Shown here piece after piece: positions 11,791 through 21,932 of a stretch of 64,000 nucleotides of DNA; positions within the stretch are counted from its first letter, which is position 1; each line of letters begins with the position of its first letter. The DNA comes from Hemileia vastatrix. Taxonomy: Eukaryota > Basidiomycota > Pucciniomycetes > Pucciniales > Zaghouaniaceae. The notes below the pieces were generated by a model. It had not been told where the DNA came from. It searched no databases and saw only the letters and a list, made by a program, of their open reading frames with translations. Position numbers and translations under genes: made by a program. The stretch lies in assembly GCA_030280995.1 (NCBI GenBank), contig JASXTE010000001.1:18974606-19038605 (forward strand), given 5' to 3'.

Positions 11791-12580
11791 TCTAAGGGCA
11801 TCAGAAAAAAATCTAGATTTACATTTAACTCACAACCACCATTTCTGCTTCTACTGTCAGTAGAAGAGCTCAAAATTTGGATTTCAACCAGGTGGCTGAA
11901 AAAAAGCCTTTTATCAACATAAACCAACAGAAAAAAAGACTCACCTTTGCAAAACAAATTTGCCACTGGACAGTTGAAAGCCGGAAGAGGATCATCTTTT
12001 CTAATGAGTCTTCTTTTGAGTTAGGGAAGATTTCTTCACAAGATAAGGTTTAAAGACAAAATAATAAAAAGATTCAAGAAATTATGCCTTCAACCTACTG
12101 TGAAGTGGGAATTCTTTGATATTGATTAGGGGGGCCTTCTTCAATGGAACCAAATTTCTTGGGTTTCAACCACAAAAATGATGCTCTGCATCAAGTTTTA
12201 TTCACAAATTCTATGTCTCCAACCTCATTCCTTGGCTCAAAAATGTGGATCTCAAACACAAACTGACATTGATGTAGTACAATGCACCTGTGAACACTGC
12301 CAAGGTTTCTTGGGATTATCAAAAAATAGTTTTTTTGCCAAAAATTTGTGATTGCCTCCTTAATCACCTGATTTAAATCTTATTTAAAATTTTTGGGCTC
12401 AAGTCAAGCACAACATATCTCAAAATTATCAGCCTAGAACAGTTTCAGATTTTCAAAAAGCCATTCTGAAAGCTTAGGATGAAATTCTCCAAGATTTTTT
12501 AGAAGTCTTGATGACATCAATGCCTGAAAGAATAGAGCAATTCATCAAAAATGATGGTGGATCCTGTTATTGGTGAAAAA
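11791..12580 (+). pseudogene. Tc1/mariner transposase, relic 1
   Basis: The plus-strand translation, jumping frames, follows the Tc1 family order: KKRLTFAKQICHWTVES then IIFSNESSFELG (family FSDES; first catalytic Asp now Asn), then a block matching DNAPVHTAKVSW (about 12,270-12,300, second Asp lost by mutation), then a block matching SPDLNPIENFWAQVKH (about 12,360-12,400, third acidic residue retained), and a C-terminal block like LMTSMPERIEQ ending near 12,575. Stops and frameshifts are frequent. The N-terminal helix-turn-helix part is not readable; 11,451-11,790 holds nothing recognisable. A cut-and-paste transposase acting on TA sites, now dead. Confidence 0.75.
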
Positions 12581-13153
12581 TGGAAAAAAAAATTTCAAAA
12601 AAAAATTCAATTTTTTTTTATAAAATCAACTCATAAAGAGGAGCTAAATAGCTGGTAAAAGTGGTGAATTTTCTATCTCATTGTTTGGGGGACATCAAAG
12701 ATTTTCTTTTTTTTTAAATTATTAAGAATAGTATGTATTAAAACTTTATGATTTATTTTTATCAAAAGAAACTAAGAATCTGGAGACTCTAAATATTAAG
12801 TTTGAGATGTATCTGATCACTCTTGTTAGAGTTATTTGAATTTGAAGAATATCACTTAAATTTTTCTGGAAACTGTACAGTGGCTTCCAATATATCTGCA
12901 CTGTTTTTCACCTCATATTTTGCATAGTATTCTACTATGACAGATTTTTCTTTTGCCATGGGATGCATGAATTATGCCACAGTTTTGAAAAAATTGTTTT
13001 TTTCATTTAAGATCCAATTAAGACCTTTAAGTGCTAAAAATAATTGTTTGATCATGTATAATTGCTCATTTAAAATCATCTATTATGCAACTGCTCCAAT
13101 AAATTACAACTGTTGCTTCACCTCTTTATTAGTAAATTTTTTCTTGATAAAAC
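12581..13153. other. Intergenic relic with an isolated Tc1-type terminal repeat
   Basis: At 12,876-12,877 a TA is followed by CAGTGGCTTCCAATATATCT, which matches the inverted complement of the right end of the second Tc1 element (ending at 34,440). It is therefore the left end of another Tc1-like element whose body is not recognised. An open frame at 12,937-13,197 is lysine/asparagine-rich and runs into the solo LTR, so I do not call it a gene. Confidence 0.5.
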
Positions 13154-13480
13154 TGTCAGCCTGGATATCCCCAGGACTGAGTGAAAAGTACTTATAAGTT
13201 ATGTTAAACACATGGACTATACATGGGAGCAATAAATTAGAGTACACAAATAGTATACATAAGTAAAATTATGATAATATACAAAATATGCCATTATAAC
13301 ACCTTATATACATGCATATATCTACATTTTATAAGTCTTATGTACTTAATATTAAGTTGTAATATGTTAGGGTAATCTTAAGAGCCTTCAATATAAGGCT
13401 ACATAATTTTTAAGTACACTTAAAGCTGTTGTTTTCATTGTTTTATGTAAAAAACAAGAAATGCGCTTTAAATCACTTAA

Positions 13481-14290
13481 TGTCACGCACCATGTGACAC
13501 TCAAGGCAAAAGCAGCTCATTAAATCAATAACACAGAGGTCTAAATCCATACTCAAAGCGCAGAAAGAAATTCTACATAGCAACTGCAACTTTCCTTTGT
13601 GTACTCACTATTCAACCGCACTAGTCTAAACTCTAAATCTAAATTAGTCAATCTCTCAATAGTATGTCTCAGTCTTTTCCTCAATAAGCGACGCACAGCG
13701 CAATAGTCAATGTAATAGTACGCTAACAGGTTTATTAAAATGTCTGTGAATTATTAAAAGGGGTAGTGAGCATGAACGGAATGGTTAGTGGAGGATTAAA
13801 GGGTTGACAGATGTTAGTGAGGAGGGTCCAGGTGTAATGGGTGTATTTTTTAATGGTCTGTGGTGTGTGGAATAGTGGATGGGTATGAGGTCAATGCGAG
13901 GAGGAGTAAAGGATACAGAAGGGGTTGGGTTTTGGTTTGACTTTCTTTAGAATTAAATTATAAAACATATATATAGTTAATAGTGGTAAAGCTTTAGGTT
14001 AAATCATTATTATTGTATCTTTCCTTATTTTCTCAGTAATCATTTCTAAATCCTAAATCTTTGATTATTGAGTTTCCAACCCTTTGTGAGATTTTAAGAA
14101 TTTTAATATTACCTTTAAATTATATTAGAATTCTTCTTGAACATATCTCGAAGCAGTAGCTCTTCCTTCAAGTCATCTTTGAATCACTTCGTGGAACATT
14201 TCCTCTGTGCATCAAAGAAGTCTCTAAACTCCTCCCTCCATCTCACTTCCAGGAACACCCTTGACCTTGTGCGTAGGTCTTTCAGTGACA
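13481..14290 (+). repeat. 5' LTR of copy A
   Basis: 810 bp, TGTCACGCACC to TTTCAGTGACA, followed by GTATAATTTAATTCTCC, which is also present after the LTR of copy B and (complemented) of copy C and is therefore the likely primer-binding region. The TATAAAAG present in the sister LTRs is TACAGAAG here (13,914-13,921), so the promoter box of this copy is probably damaged. It has about 19 bp extra (TGTCTGTGAATTATTAAAA) relative to its 3' LTR. Confidence 0.92.
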
Positions 14291-14365
14291 GTATAATTTA
14301 ATTCTCCATAGTTCACATTATTTGCACTGATACGTCCCTTTTCAGGTTTTTTCTAAATTCTTAAA

Positions 14366-15538
14366 ATGGCACCTGTTCAATGCACTCCACCTATGGGGGC
14401 TACTGCTAGAGCTAACGCCAGAGGCAGGCCAACAGCTACACCGCCTGTTTCCCGCACTCACTCCTTGTAACCTCTCGACCTTAGGGAGCGGGGACATTCC
14501 GGCCAATCTGTAGAAGACATTCCCCAGGATTTTGATGGTTCTAGTGAGGAAGAAGAAAGAGAGAATATGATGCATGAGGCACCATCCTCCCCTGCTACTC
14601 ACCCTTCTGGTCAACCTTCAGAACCTGGACCATCTAATTTGCTGGAGGACTTCATGAGAATTTTCATGAAAACCCTCTCCAATCCAACGTCTTCAGAGGG
14701 ATCTAAATTCAAAACTCCTTCCATTAAATCTCCTGATAAATTTGATGGAGAACATCCAGACAGATTGGGGCCCTTCTTGCAAACCTGCAAACTCCTGTTC
14801 CATAATGACCCTTGAACCTTCAATAACAACCAATCAAAGGTTGTTTACGCTTCTTCATTCCTAGCCGGAAAAGCAGCAAGATGGTTCAAACCTTATCTTC
14901 TGATGCTCTCTTTGACAGAAACCCACTTACTTATTAATAACTGGGAAAAGTTTGAGGACCAACTCCTCACATTGTTCGGTGACCCTAATGAAACTGACAA
15001 GGCAGAAATTGAATTTGATTTTCTTTGCATGAGTGATAATGGTAAAGCTTCTGAATACATCTCAAACTTCAGAGCACTTCAAACTCGAGTAGGTTGGAAT
15101 GATGCTGCCCTCAAGTATCATTTCAAAAAAGGACTTCCTTTGAGGATTCTGGATCAGTTAAATCTTCACGGTCAGAAGATGACTACTTTAACGGATTTAA
15201 TGGATTGAACCCTCAAACTCAACGGCGTTTACCAAGGACGACTACAACATCGTCAATACGCCAGCAAATCTCAAGGCCAAAATTTTAAATCGGGACCTTC
15301 TTCACACCCATGGACAACTCAATCCAAGCCCAATAAGGGAAAGGACAAACCTTGACCTAAAAGCTTGAACCTAGACAATATCAGCCAAGTACTGGATCCT
15401 AAAGGGGAACTTAAAGAAGCTGAGAGGAAGAGACGAGTAGATAATGGGTTATGTATGTATTGTGGGGGTAAGCAAAAGCTGGATGATTGTGTAAATATGA
15501 AGGAATGAGAAGGTACTAGTTCAAAGTCAAAAAACTAG
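14366..15538 (+). pseudogene. Copy A gag (capsid and CCHC zinc knuckle), interrupted by stops
   Basis: Begins at ATG 14,366 (MAPVQ), 76 bases after the LTR; the same start is intact in copy B. The order is: a Pro/Thr-rich, acidic N-terminus; a retrotransposon-gag segment with SPDKFDGEHPDRLGPFLQTC, AARWF-like FLAGKAARW and MSDNGKASEYISNFRAL; a linker rich in basic residues; and the zinc knuckle near 15,450-15,490. The knuckle is CMYCGGKQKLDDC, where the family pattern CX2CX3HX4C has lost its His (Gln here). In-frame stops include TGA at 14,813, 15,206, 15,353 and 15,506. Gag ends at TAG 15,536-15,538, directly after the slippery heptamer. Gag packages the RNA into particles. Confidence 0.85.
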
Positions 15539-15571
15539 TAGATAGTTTACTTGTGTGCAAAGTAAACTATC
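15529..15571 (+). promoter_or_regulatory. Putative -1 ribosomal frameshift signal between gag and pol (copy A)
   Basis: The heptamer AAAAAAC (15,529-15,535) is read in the gag frame as TCA AAA AAC and is followed at once by the gag stop TAG. Five bases after the heptamer a perfect 12-bp hairpin begins: GATAGTTTACTT (15,541-15,552), loop GTGTGCA, AAGTAAACTATC (15,560-15,571). Slipping back one base enters the frame that opens into protease. Heptamer, 5-base spacer and stem have the classic geometry of programmed -1 frameshifting, which would set the Gag to Gag-Pol ratio. Copies B and C keep the arrangement. Activity is inferred. Confidence 0.8.
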
Positions 15572-18500
15572 TTATCTTTCCCAGTGCACAGAACCTCCAT
15601 GTCTTAAGGACTGGAGTTGCCTTAAACCGCTTGAGATTCATTCTTTTCAAGGAGGATACCCCCTTCAGTTTTCTTATAGACTCTGGAGCTTCAATTTCTT
15701 TTGTTAGTTTATCTTTTTCCGAGAAGTTACAACTGACATTTACGGATATCGACTGAACTCCAATTTAATTGGTCAAATCAGAGGAACCCAAATATTGTGT
15801 AAGTAAGAAAGTTTTATGGGTTTTCAAATTTCCAAAATTTCCTTCCTTTGAGTGGGAAATATCAGTCTTGGACACCCCAAGGATGGACGATACCATTCTT
15901 GGCCATGACTTTTTAACGCATTGGAATCCTGAAATTGATTGGCCCCAGGGATTGATCACCCCACACACTAAGTATATTTCTGATTCTTCAATGCAGGTCA
16001 ATATGGAGTTAAACATCCCGCCTGAAAATGTCCTGCTAGAGGAAAAATCTCTGCCAGATGACTTGCAAGCATCTGATCTTTCTCTAAATGAGAAATCGGC
16101 TAACCCTTCTAGCTCGATGACTTCACTCAAAGAGGATTTAAATTGCCTCGAAGTAATCAAATTATGCTCTCTCAATTCTGGTCTTTCCTCAACAGATTCT
16201 CTCGAAGATGATGAGAATGACCAAATCAACGTTGAAGCCATTAAATCAACTCTACCGGAAATCTATCATGATTTCCTCTATGTTTTCTCAATCCGCAAGG
16301 CCGATAAGTTACCACCTCATCGACCCTACAACCATCAAATAGAGTTAATAGGTCCAGTACCTCTGGCAGGTCCTGTCTATTCTTTGTCGAAGGACAAATC
16401 TCCAGTTCTTCAAGAATAAATTGCAGAGAATGTAGCCAAAGGTTTTATAAGAGCCAGTAAATCTCCAACCGGCTCCCCTGTTCTTTTTGTAAAGAAAAAG
16501 AATGGTAGCGTTAGGTTGTGTGTTGACTATAGAATGCTCAACACAGTCACTAAGAAGAATGCATATCCTGTTCCTCCTATGTCATTGCTTCTTACCCTTT
16601 TCAATGGTGCTAATTTCTTTTCTAAAATGGATCATAGAGGCACTTACAATCTTATTCGCATTGCGGAAGGTCATGAACCACTGACTGCAATGCGCACTAG
16701 ATTTGGTCGTTTTGAATATTTAGTTATGCCTTTTGGATTGTGCAACGCACCATTGACTTTTCAAACTTTTGTCAATGACATCTTTAAAGATGTTGTTGAA
16801 CAATTTGTTGTCATCTACTTAGACAATATTTTAATTTTCTCAAAGACACTGGATGAACATATTCATCATGTTTGACAGGTTCTAAATCAACTTTGAGATC
16901 ATGGTCTCTACGCCAAGCACAATAAATTCAAATTCCATCTTAAATCAATTGATTTTTTGGGTTTTACGTTTTCTACTGATGGTTTAGTCATGGACAACAA
17001 AAAGGTCCAAAAAGTCGTGGATTGGCCTGAGCCCAAAACTGTTAAATCCCTCCAAGGATTTTTGGGTTTTACAAATTTCTATAGAAGATTTATTAAAGAT
17101 TACTCTAAAACTATTTCAAATCTTACTTCTCTTCTTAGAAAAGATATTCCTTTCATTTTTACTTTTACAGCACAAAAGGAATTCTAAGCATTGAAGACTG
17201 CATTTACCACAGCTCCAATTATTTGACACTTTGATCTTTCTGCTTTGACAATAGTCGAGACAGACACTAGCAATTATGCTATCGCAGGGGTCATTTCTCA
17301 ATTAAATCCTAAAACAAAATTGTTTCATCCTGTTCCTTTTGAGTCAGGCAAACTCATTTCAGCAGAATTAAATTATGAAATTCATGACAAAGAGCTTTTA
17401 GCTATTATTCATTGTCTTAAAAAATGGCGCTCTTTTCTTCTCAGCCTAGATAGTCCTTTCCAAACTCTAACTGACCATATTGCTTTGAAATACTTTATGT
17501 CTTCCAAAGTGTTAACCAGGTGTCAAGCCAGGCGGGCTGAATTTCTGTCTGAATTTCATTTTTCTATTTCCTATTGCCCAGGCAAGAACTGTATTGTCCC
17601 AGATATCCTGTCACGTTGGGACAACGTTTACTCACAGCGGGGGGACACATTTGCTGACAAGAATCCAGCAAATTTGAAATCAATTTTCAATGAATCAATG
17701 TTAACGACTCATCAACTTAATTTGATGACAATTCAATCTTTTCAAAATCCACTATCCAACATCCTTGAAGCTCAGTTGAAGGAAAATTATTGTTTAGGGT
17801 TAAAAGACAAAATACTCTCAAAGCAAGAAGCCAAAAGATTTAGTATTGAATCAGGTCTATTAGTTTTCAAAGGTAGAGTAGTCATACCCGACAACAATGA
17901 AATAAAACTATGGATTTTCAATAGTCGACATGATTCTCCATTAGCTGGTCATTTTGGGGTTGATAAAACCTACCAGTTAATTGCAAGGGATTTCTTCTGG
18001 CCATTAATGACCTGAGAAATCAAGGCCTATATAAGAGCTTGTTACAAATGTAATATGAATAAGGCTCCCCATCACCGGAAGCATGGGTTGCTTCAACCGC
18101 TTCCTATTCCCTCTAAACCTTGGGAATCTTTATCGATGGATTTCATTTCTCAACTTCCTCTTTCTAATAATTTTGATGCTATATTAGTAATAGTAGATAT
18201 ATTTTCAAAGATGTCTATTTTTATTAAAACCACTACTACTGCTATAGCAGAATATTTGTCAAAATTGTTTCTAGAATATGTATTTTCCAAACATGGCTTA
18301 CATAATGATATTATTTCAGATAGAGGCTCATTGTTTGTATCCACATTCTGGACTCAACTGTGTTGACAACTCAATATCATGAGGAATCTCTCCATGGCCT
18401 ATCATCCTGAAACCAATGGGCAAATGGAAAGGGTCAATCAAATCCTCGAACAATACCTTCGAATGTATGTCAGTTACCAACAAGACAATTGGACTACATG

Positions 18501-19185
18501 GTTACCATTGGCCAAATTTGCTTATAATAACTTGACTCATTCTTTCACATGACAATCTCCTTTCGAAACAGTTTATGGAAGACATCCTCAATTCAACTCA
18601 ATCCATGTAGGAACTAGTCATCCTGCTGAACATTATCTTCGAACCATATCACAACTCCAAGAGGAGCTTTAATCAAATTTGGAATTAGCGATTCAAAGGT
18701 ACAAGGAACAGGCTGACAAACATTGACAATCTGCTCCTTCTTTCAAACCAGGCGACAAAGTATGGCTCGATGCACGAAACATTCAAACGACTGGACCATC
18801 AAAGAAACTAGCTGAAAAGTGCTTGGGACAATTCAAAATTGACTCTGAAGTCTCTAAAACTGCATTTTGACTCAAGCTACCTCCTAAATGGCAGGCTATT
18901 CACCCTGTTTTCCATGTATCTCTCTTGGAACTGGCTCAAGAAACATACCCAAGCAGGAACCAACCTCCTCCGGAACCAGTCAAAGTAGAAGACCATCTAG
19001 AGTGGGAAGTAAGCTGTATCCTTGATTCAAGAATGCGCAAGGGGAAACTTCAATACCTCGTGGAATGGGAAGGCTTCCTTGATGACTCAGACAAAACATC
19101 CTGGGAACCAGACATCAATGTTTCTAACGTCCCTGAACTCCTAAAATCTTTTCATCTTAAATATCCTTTAAAACCAAAACCTTAA
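15539..19185 (+). pseudogene. Copy A pol: protease, RT, RNase H, integrase, chromodomain
   Basis: The frame is -1 relative to gag. Protease: FLIDSGASISFVS with the catalytic Asp codon at 15,679. [42 protein letters not shown], and YLDN at 16,816-16,827 where the family has YLDD. RT thumb: [15 protein letters not shown]. RNase H: about 17,245-17,640 with EIHDKELLAI. Integrase: zinc segment HDSPLAGHFG..CYKC near 17,930-18,050, core Asp in MDFISQLP, ISDRGSLFVS and Glu in NGQMERVNQ. Chromodomain: 18,985-19,170, YLVEWEGFLDD..TSWEP. The frame runs to TAA 19,183-19,185. Stops: TGA at several Arg (CGA) positions, plus a few TAA (for example 16,418, 17,187, 18,670). Chromodomains target integration to marked chromatin. 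Confidence 0.9.
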
Positions 19186-20041
19186 AACTCTCTCTTATTT
19201 TTTCTCTTCTTAAAATTCTAAAACTTCTTCTCTTCTAAAAAAAAAAATTTGTTTTCTTTTCTTCTTTCTTCTTTTTTCTTTCAAAAGTTTTCAACCATCT
19301 TTAAAATAAATAAAATTAAATTAAATTTTAAAAAAAATTAAAATAAAATAAAATAAACTAAAATTAAAATTAAATTAAAAATAAAAAAAATATATAAAAA
19401 AATAATAAAATAAAAATCTTAAAAATCAATAAATTCCTTTAAATTTTCTTTTCTCTTTTCAAACTTTTTCTTCTTTTCACTTATTTCTTTTTCTTCGAAC
19501 TATCAAAATTTTTCACAAACTCAACATGACAATCTTTCTTGAATTCCACTTCAACCTCTAAATCTCTCTTTTAAAATTTCTTTGAACAAATTACTTCTTT
19601 CTTTCAAATTCTTTTTAAAATTTATTTCTTCTCTTCTTTTTCTTCTTTCTTTTCAAATAACCAACATTTCTCAAAACTTCAATAAATAAACTTTCACAAA
19701 TAACAATTTTTTTCTTTCATTAAATTTTCATTTCAAATAAAATTATTTAAATCAATTATTTCTTTAAAAATTTAAACTAAAATTCCTTCAATTAAATAAT
19801 CTTTCTTTTCTTTTTTCATTCAAATTTTTTCTTCTTTCAAAATTTAAAACAAAATTTTATTCTATCTTTTTTTTTCTCCTTTTTTTCTTTTTCTCTCAAA
19901 ATCTTATAAAATAAATATTAAAATTTTAATTAAAACAACAAAATAAAAATAAATAAATATACAAATTGTTTCTACTTTTCTTTTCCTCTTTCTTTCTTTT
20001 CCTTTTTTCCTTCCATTTTAAATTTTCTCCTTTATTTTCTC
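19186..20041. other. Low-complexity spacer between pol and the antisense gene (copy A)
   Basis: TTCTTCT-rich and AAATTAAAAT-rich tracts with no open frame of interest. Pol ends at its left side and the antisense gene ends at its right side, so this is the shared 3' region of two convergent genes. Copy B (29,014-29,870) and copy C (48,832-49,671) have an equivalent AT-rich spacer. Confidence 0.75.
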
Positions 20042-21042
20042 TCAAACCAATCCCTTCATCTTCTCCAAAATCACCCTTATTTCCTTCCTACATTTCTCAA
20101 AAACCTCTCCCTCTCCTACCGGTACCACTTCCCCAATCTCCAGCAATTCTTCAGCCACATCAAAGGAGGCCGCATCAATAATCTTGTCGATATCGCCACT
20201 GAACTCTTCAATAAACCTAGCTTGTTGACCCTGGCAACGTTTTTTTGACCATACCTGGTCAAGAGTTTCTTCATTATCCTCCCTCGAGGCAATCACTGGT
20301 AAATGTTCTTCAGTTGGGATCAATGGTTCCACTTCCACAGAAGTGGTTTCCACCATAGGAGCTCCCACACTCGAGGTTTCCACCATAGGGGCTTCCACAA
20401 TGACATCTAAATTCTAAAACATACGGTCATCAGTAAATTTTTTTTTCTTTGAAAAAACAAAATAAAAATAAAATAAAATAAAACCAAACTTACTTTGAAC
20501 ATTGGATCAGCCTCTAGAAATAACTTTGATGTGACTTCCACCGCCACTTAATTTTCTTCTTTGTCATCTTCAATGACCATCCGCTGCTTCTTCGGTGTCC
20601 GCCTTGAAATGGGGACTTCCTCCTCATCTTCTTCCACCAATTCATCCACCTCCTCTTCTACCCTTTTTTTTTTACCCGTGGCTTGGGTTACCCAGGTCGC
20701 CATGGTGTCCTCGGCTTCCTCCTCAACTGCTTCTGATTGATCATCACCAATCGACACGTCCCATATATCTTAGACCACTTATTTGGTCTTCGGTATTACC
20801 CAATATTTGGTCTTGGTAAACCTTTATTTGATGTCAGTGTTTTTAGCTAGAGCATCACACGCCACACGTCTCCATCGGCAAAACTCGTATTTCTGGCAAG
20901 GACCTCGAGTAGCCGTGCTTTCAACACAGAAGTATTCCATTGTCTCACAAGCCATGCATGCTTGGGAGTACTGTCGAGTAACAAGCCCACCATCCGCTTT
21001 GGGGTGAGGAGGCGTGGGAACTGAAGTTGGACAAGCAGACAT
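20042..21042 (-). pseudogene. Antisense accessory gene of copy A (two exons, Cys-rich N-terminus)
   Basis: Minus strand, start ATG at 21,042 (MSACPTSVPTPPHPK), 100 bases inside the 3' LTR. Exon 1 encodes a Cys-rich segment ACMACETMEYFC..GPCQKYEFCRWRRVAC, then TKTKYWVIPKTK, then an acidic run (VDELVEEDEEEV) and a basic patch RRTPKKQR. The intron is 20,414-20,493 (GTAAGT..TTTTAG). Exon 2 has Val/Thr/Glu repeats (GAPMVETTSVE) and a helical end, FDVAEELLEIGEVVPVGEGE to EKCRKEIRVILEKM, stopping at TGA 20,042. Stops after NTDIK (TAA) and a few others break exon 1 in this copy. No family name is recognised; the Cys pattern resembles Zn-binding clusters in basidiomycete transposon proteins. Nuclear DNA binding is a guess. 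Confidence 0.75.
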
Positions 21043-21141
21043 AATAATAATAATAATAAACAAGAATTAAATAAAGGGAAAATAGTGTGGGAAGTGTATG
21101 TCTCACGCTCAAAAGAGCTCGCATTTTTATACTGGGGCATC

Positions 21142-21932
21142 TGTCACGCGCCACATGACACTCAAGGCAAAAGCAGCTCATTAAATCAATAACACAGAGG
21201 TCTAAATCCATACTCAAAGCGCAGAAAGCAATTCTACATAGCAACTGCAACTTTCCTTTGTGTACTCACTATTCAACCGCGCTAGTCTAAACTCTAAATC
21301 TAAATTAGTCAATCTCTCAATAGTGTGTCTCAGTCTTTTCCTCAATAAGCGACGCACAGCGCAATAGTCAATGTAATAGTACGCTAACAGGTTTATTAAA
21401 AGGGGTAGTGAGCATGGACGGAATGGTTAGTGGAGGATTAAAGGGTTAACGGATATTAGTGAGAAGGGTCCAGGTGTAATGGGTGTATTTTTTAATGGTC
21501 TGTGGTGTGCGGAATAGTGGATGGGTATGAGGTCAATGCAAGGAGGAGTAAAGGATATAAAAGGGGTTGGGTTTTGGTTTGACTTTCTTTAGAATTAAAT
21601 TATAAAACATATATATAGTTAATAGTGGTAAAGCTTTAGGTTAAATCATTATTATTGTATCTTTCCTTATTTTCTCAGTAATCATTTCTAAATCCTAAAT
21701 CTTTGATTATTGAGTTTCCAACCCTTTGTGAGATTTTAAGAATTTTAATATTACCTTTAAATTATATTAGAATTCTTCTCAAACATATCTCGAAGCAGTA
21801 GCTCTTCCTTAAAGTCATCTTCAAATCACTTCCTCGAACATTTCCTCTGTGCATTGAAGAAGTTTCTAAAATCCTCCCTCCATCTCACTTCCAGGAACAC
21901 CCTCGACCTTGTGCGTAGGTCGTCTGGTGACA
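21142..21932 (+). repeat. 3' LTR of copy A
   Basis: 791 bp, TGTCACGCGCCACATGACAC to CGTCTGGTGACA, followed by the target duplication CTTAA. It retains TATAAAAG at 21,556-21,563, unlike the 5' LTR. The antisense gene starts just left of it, so its left end would have to provide, or overlap, that gene's promoter. Confidence 0.93.

Larger units (their letters stand above)
13481..21932 (+). mobile_element. Chromodomain Ty3/gypsy retrotransposon, copy A (complete, 8.45 kb)
   Basis: It has LTRs at 13,481-14,290 and 21,142-21,932, both starting TGTCACGC and ending GTGACA, and a 5-bp target duplication CTTAA (13,476-13,480 and 21,933-21,937). The internal order is gag, frameshift signal, protease, RT, RNase H, integrase, chromodomain, low-complexity spacer, then an antisense gene (20,042-21,042). 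The two LTRs are very similar and most differences I saw are transitions, suggesting a fairly recent insertion. Coding regions carry numerous in-frame stops, chiefly TGA, so the copy is inactive as it stands. Copy B at 23,369-31,734 is a close relative in the same orientation; C at 46,949-55,985 is more diverged. Confidence 0.95.

Noticed and set aside
11529..11966. 145-codon open frame on the minus strand
   Set aside because: It lies opposite the Tc1 transposase relic, which is supported by ordered family motifs on the plus strand.
15765..16241. 158-codon minus-strand frame (and its counterpart at 25,637-26,125)
   Set aside because: It is complementary to the protease-RT linker of pol; its long openness is a mirror of Ser/Glu-rich coding on the plus strand.
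15206..18870. Alternative genetic code in which TGA is read as an amino acid
   Set aside because: The host-type gene at 36,904-39,082 does not need TGA as sense, many TGA sites match CGA in a sister copy, and TAA and TAG stops also occur in pol.
20595..21250. Several open frames on both strands overlapping the antisense gene and LTR
   Set aside because: They are out-of-frame shadows of the antisense gene and of LTR sequence; the Cys-rich frame starting at 21,042 is the one conserved in copies B and C.
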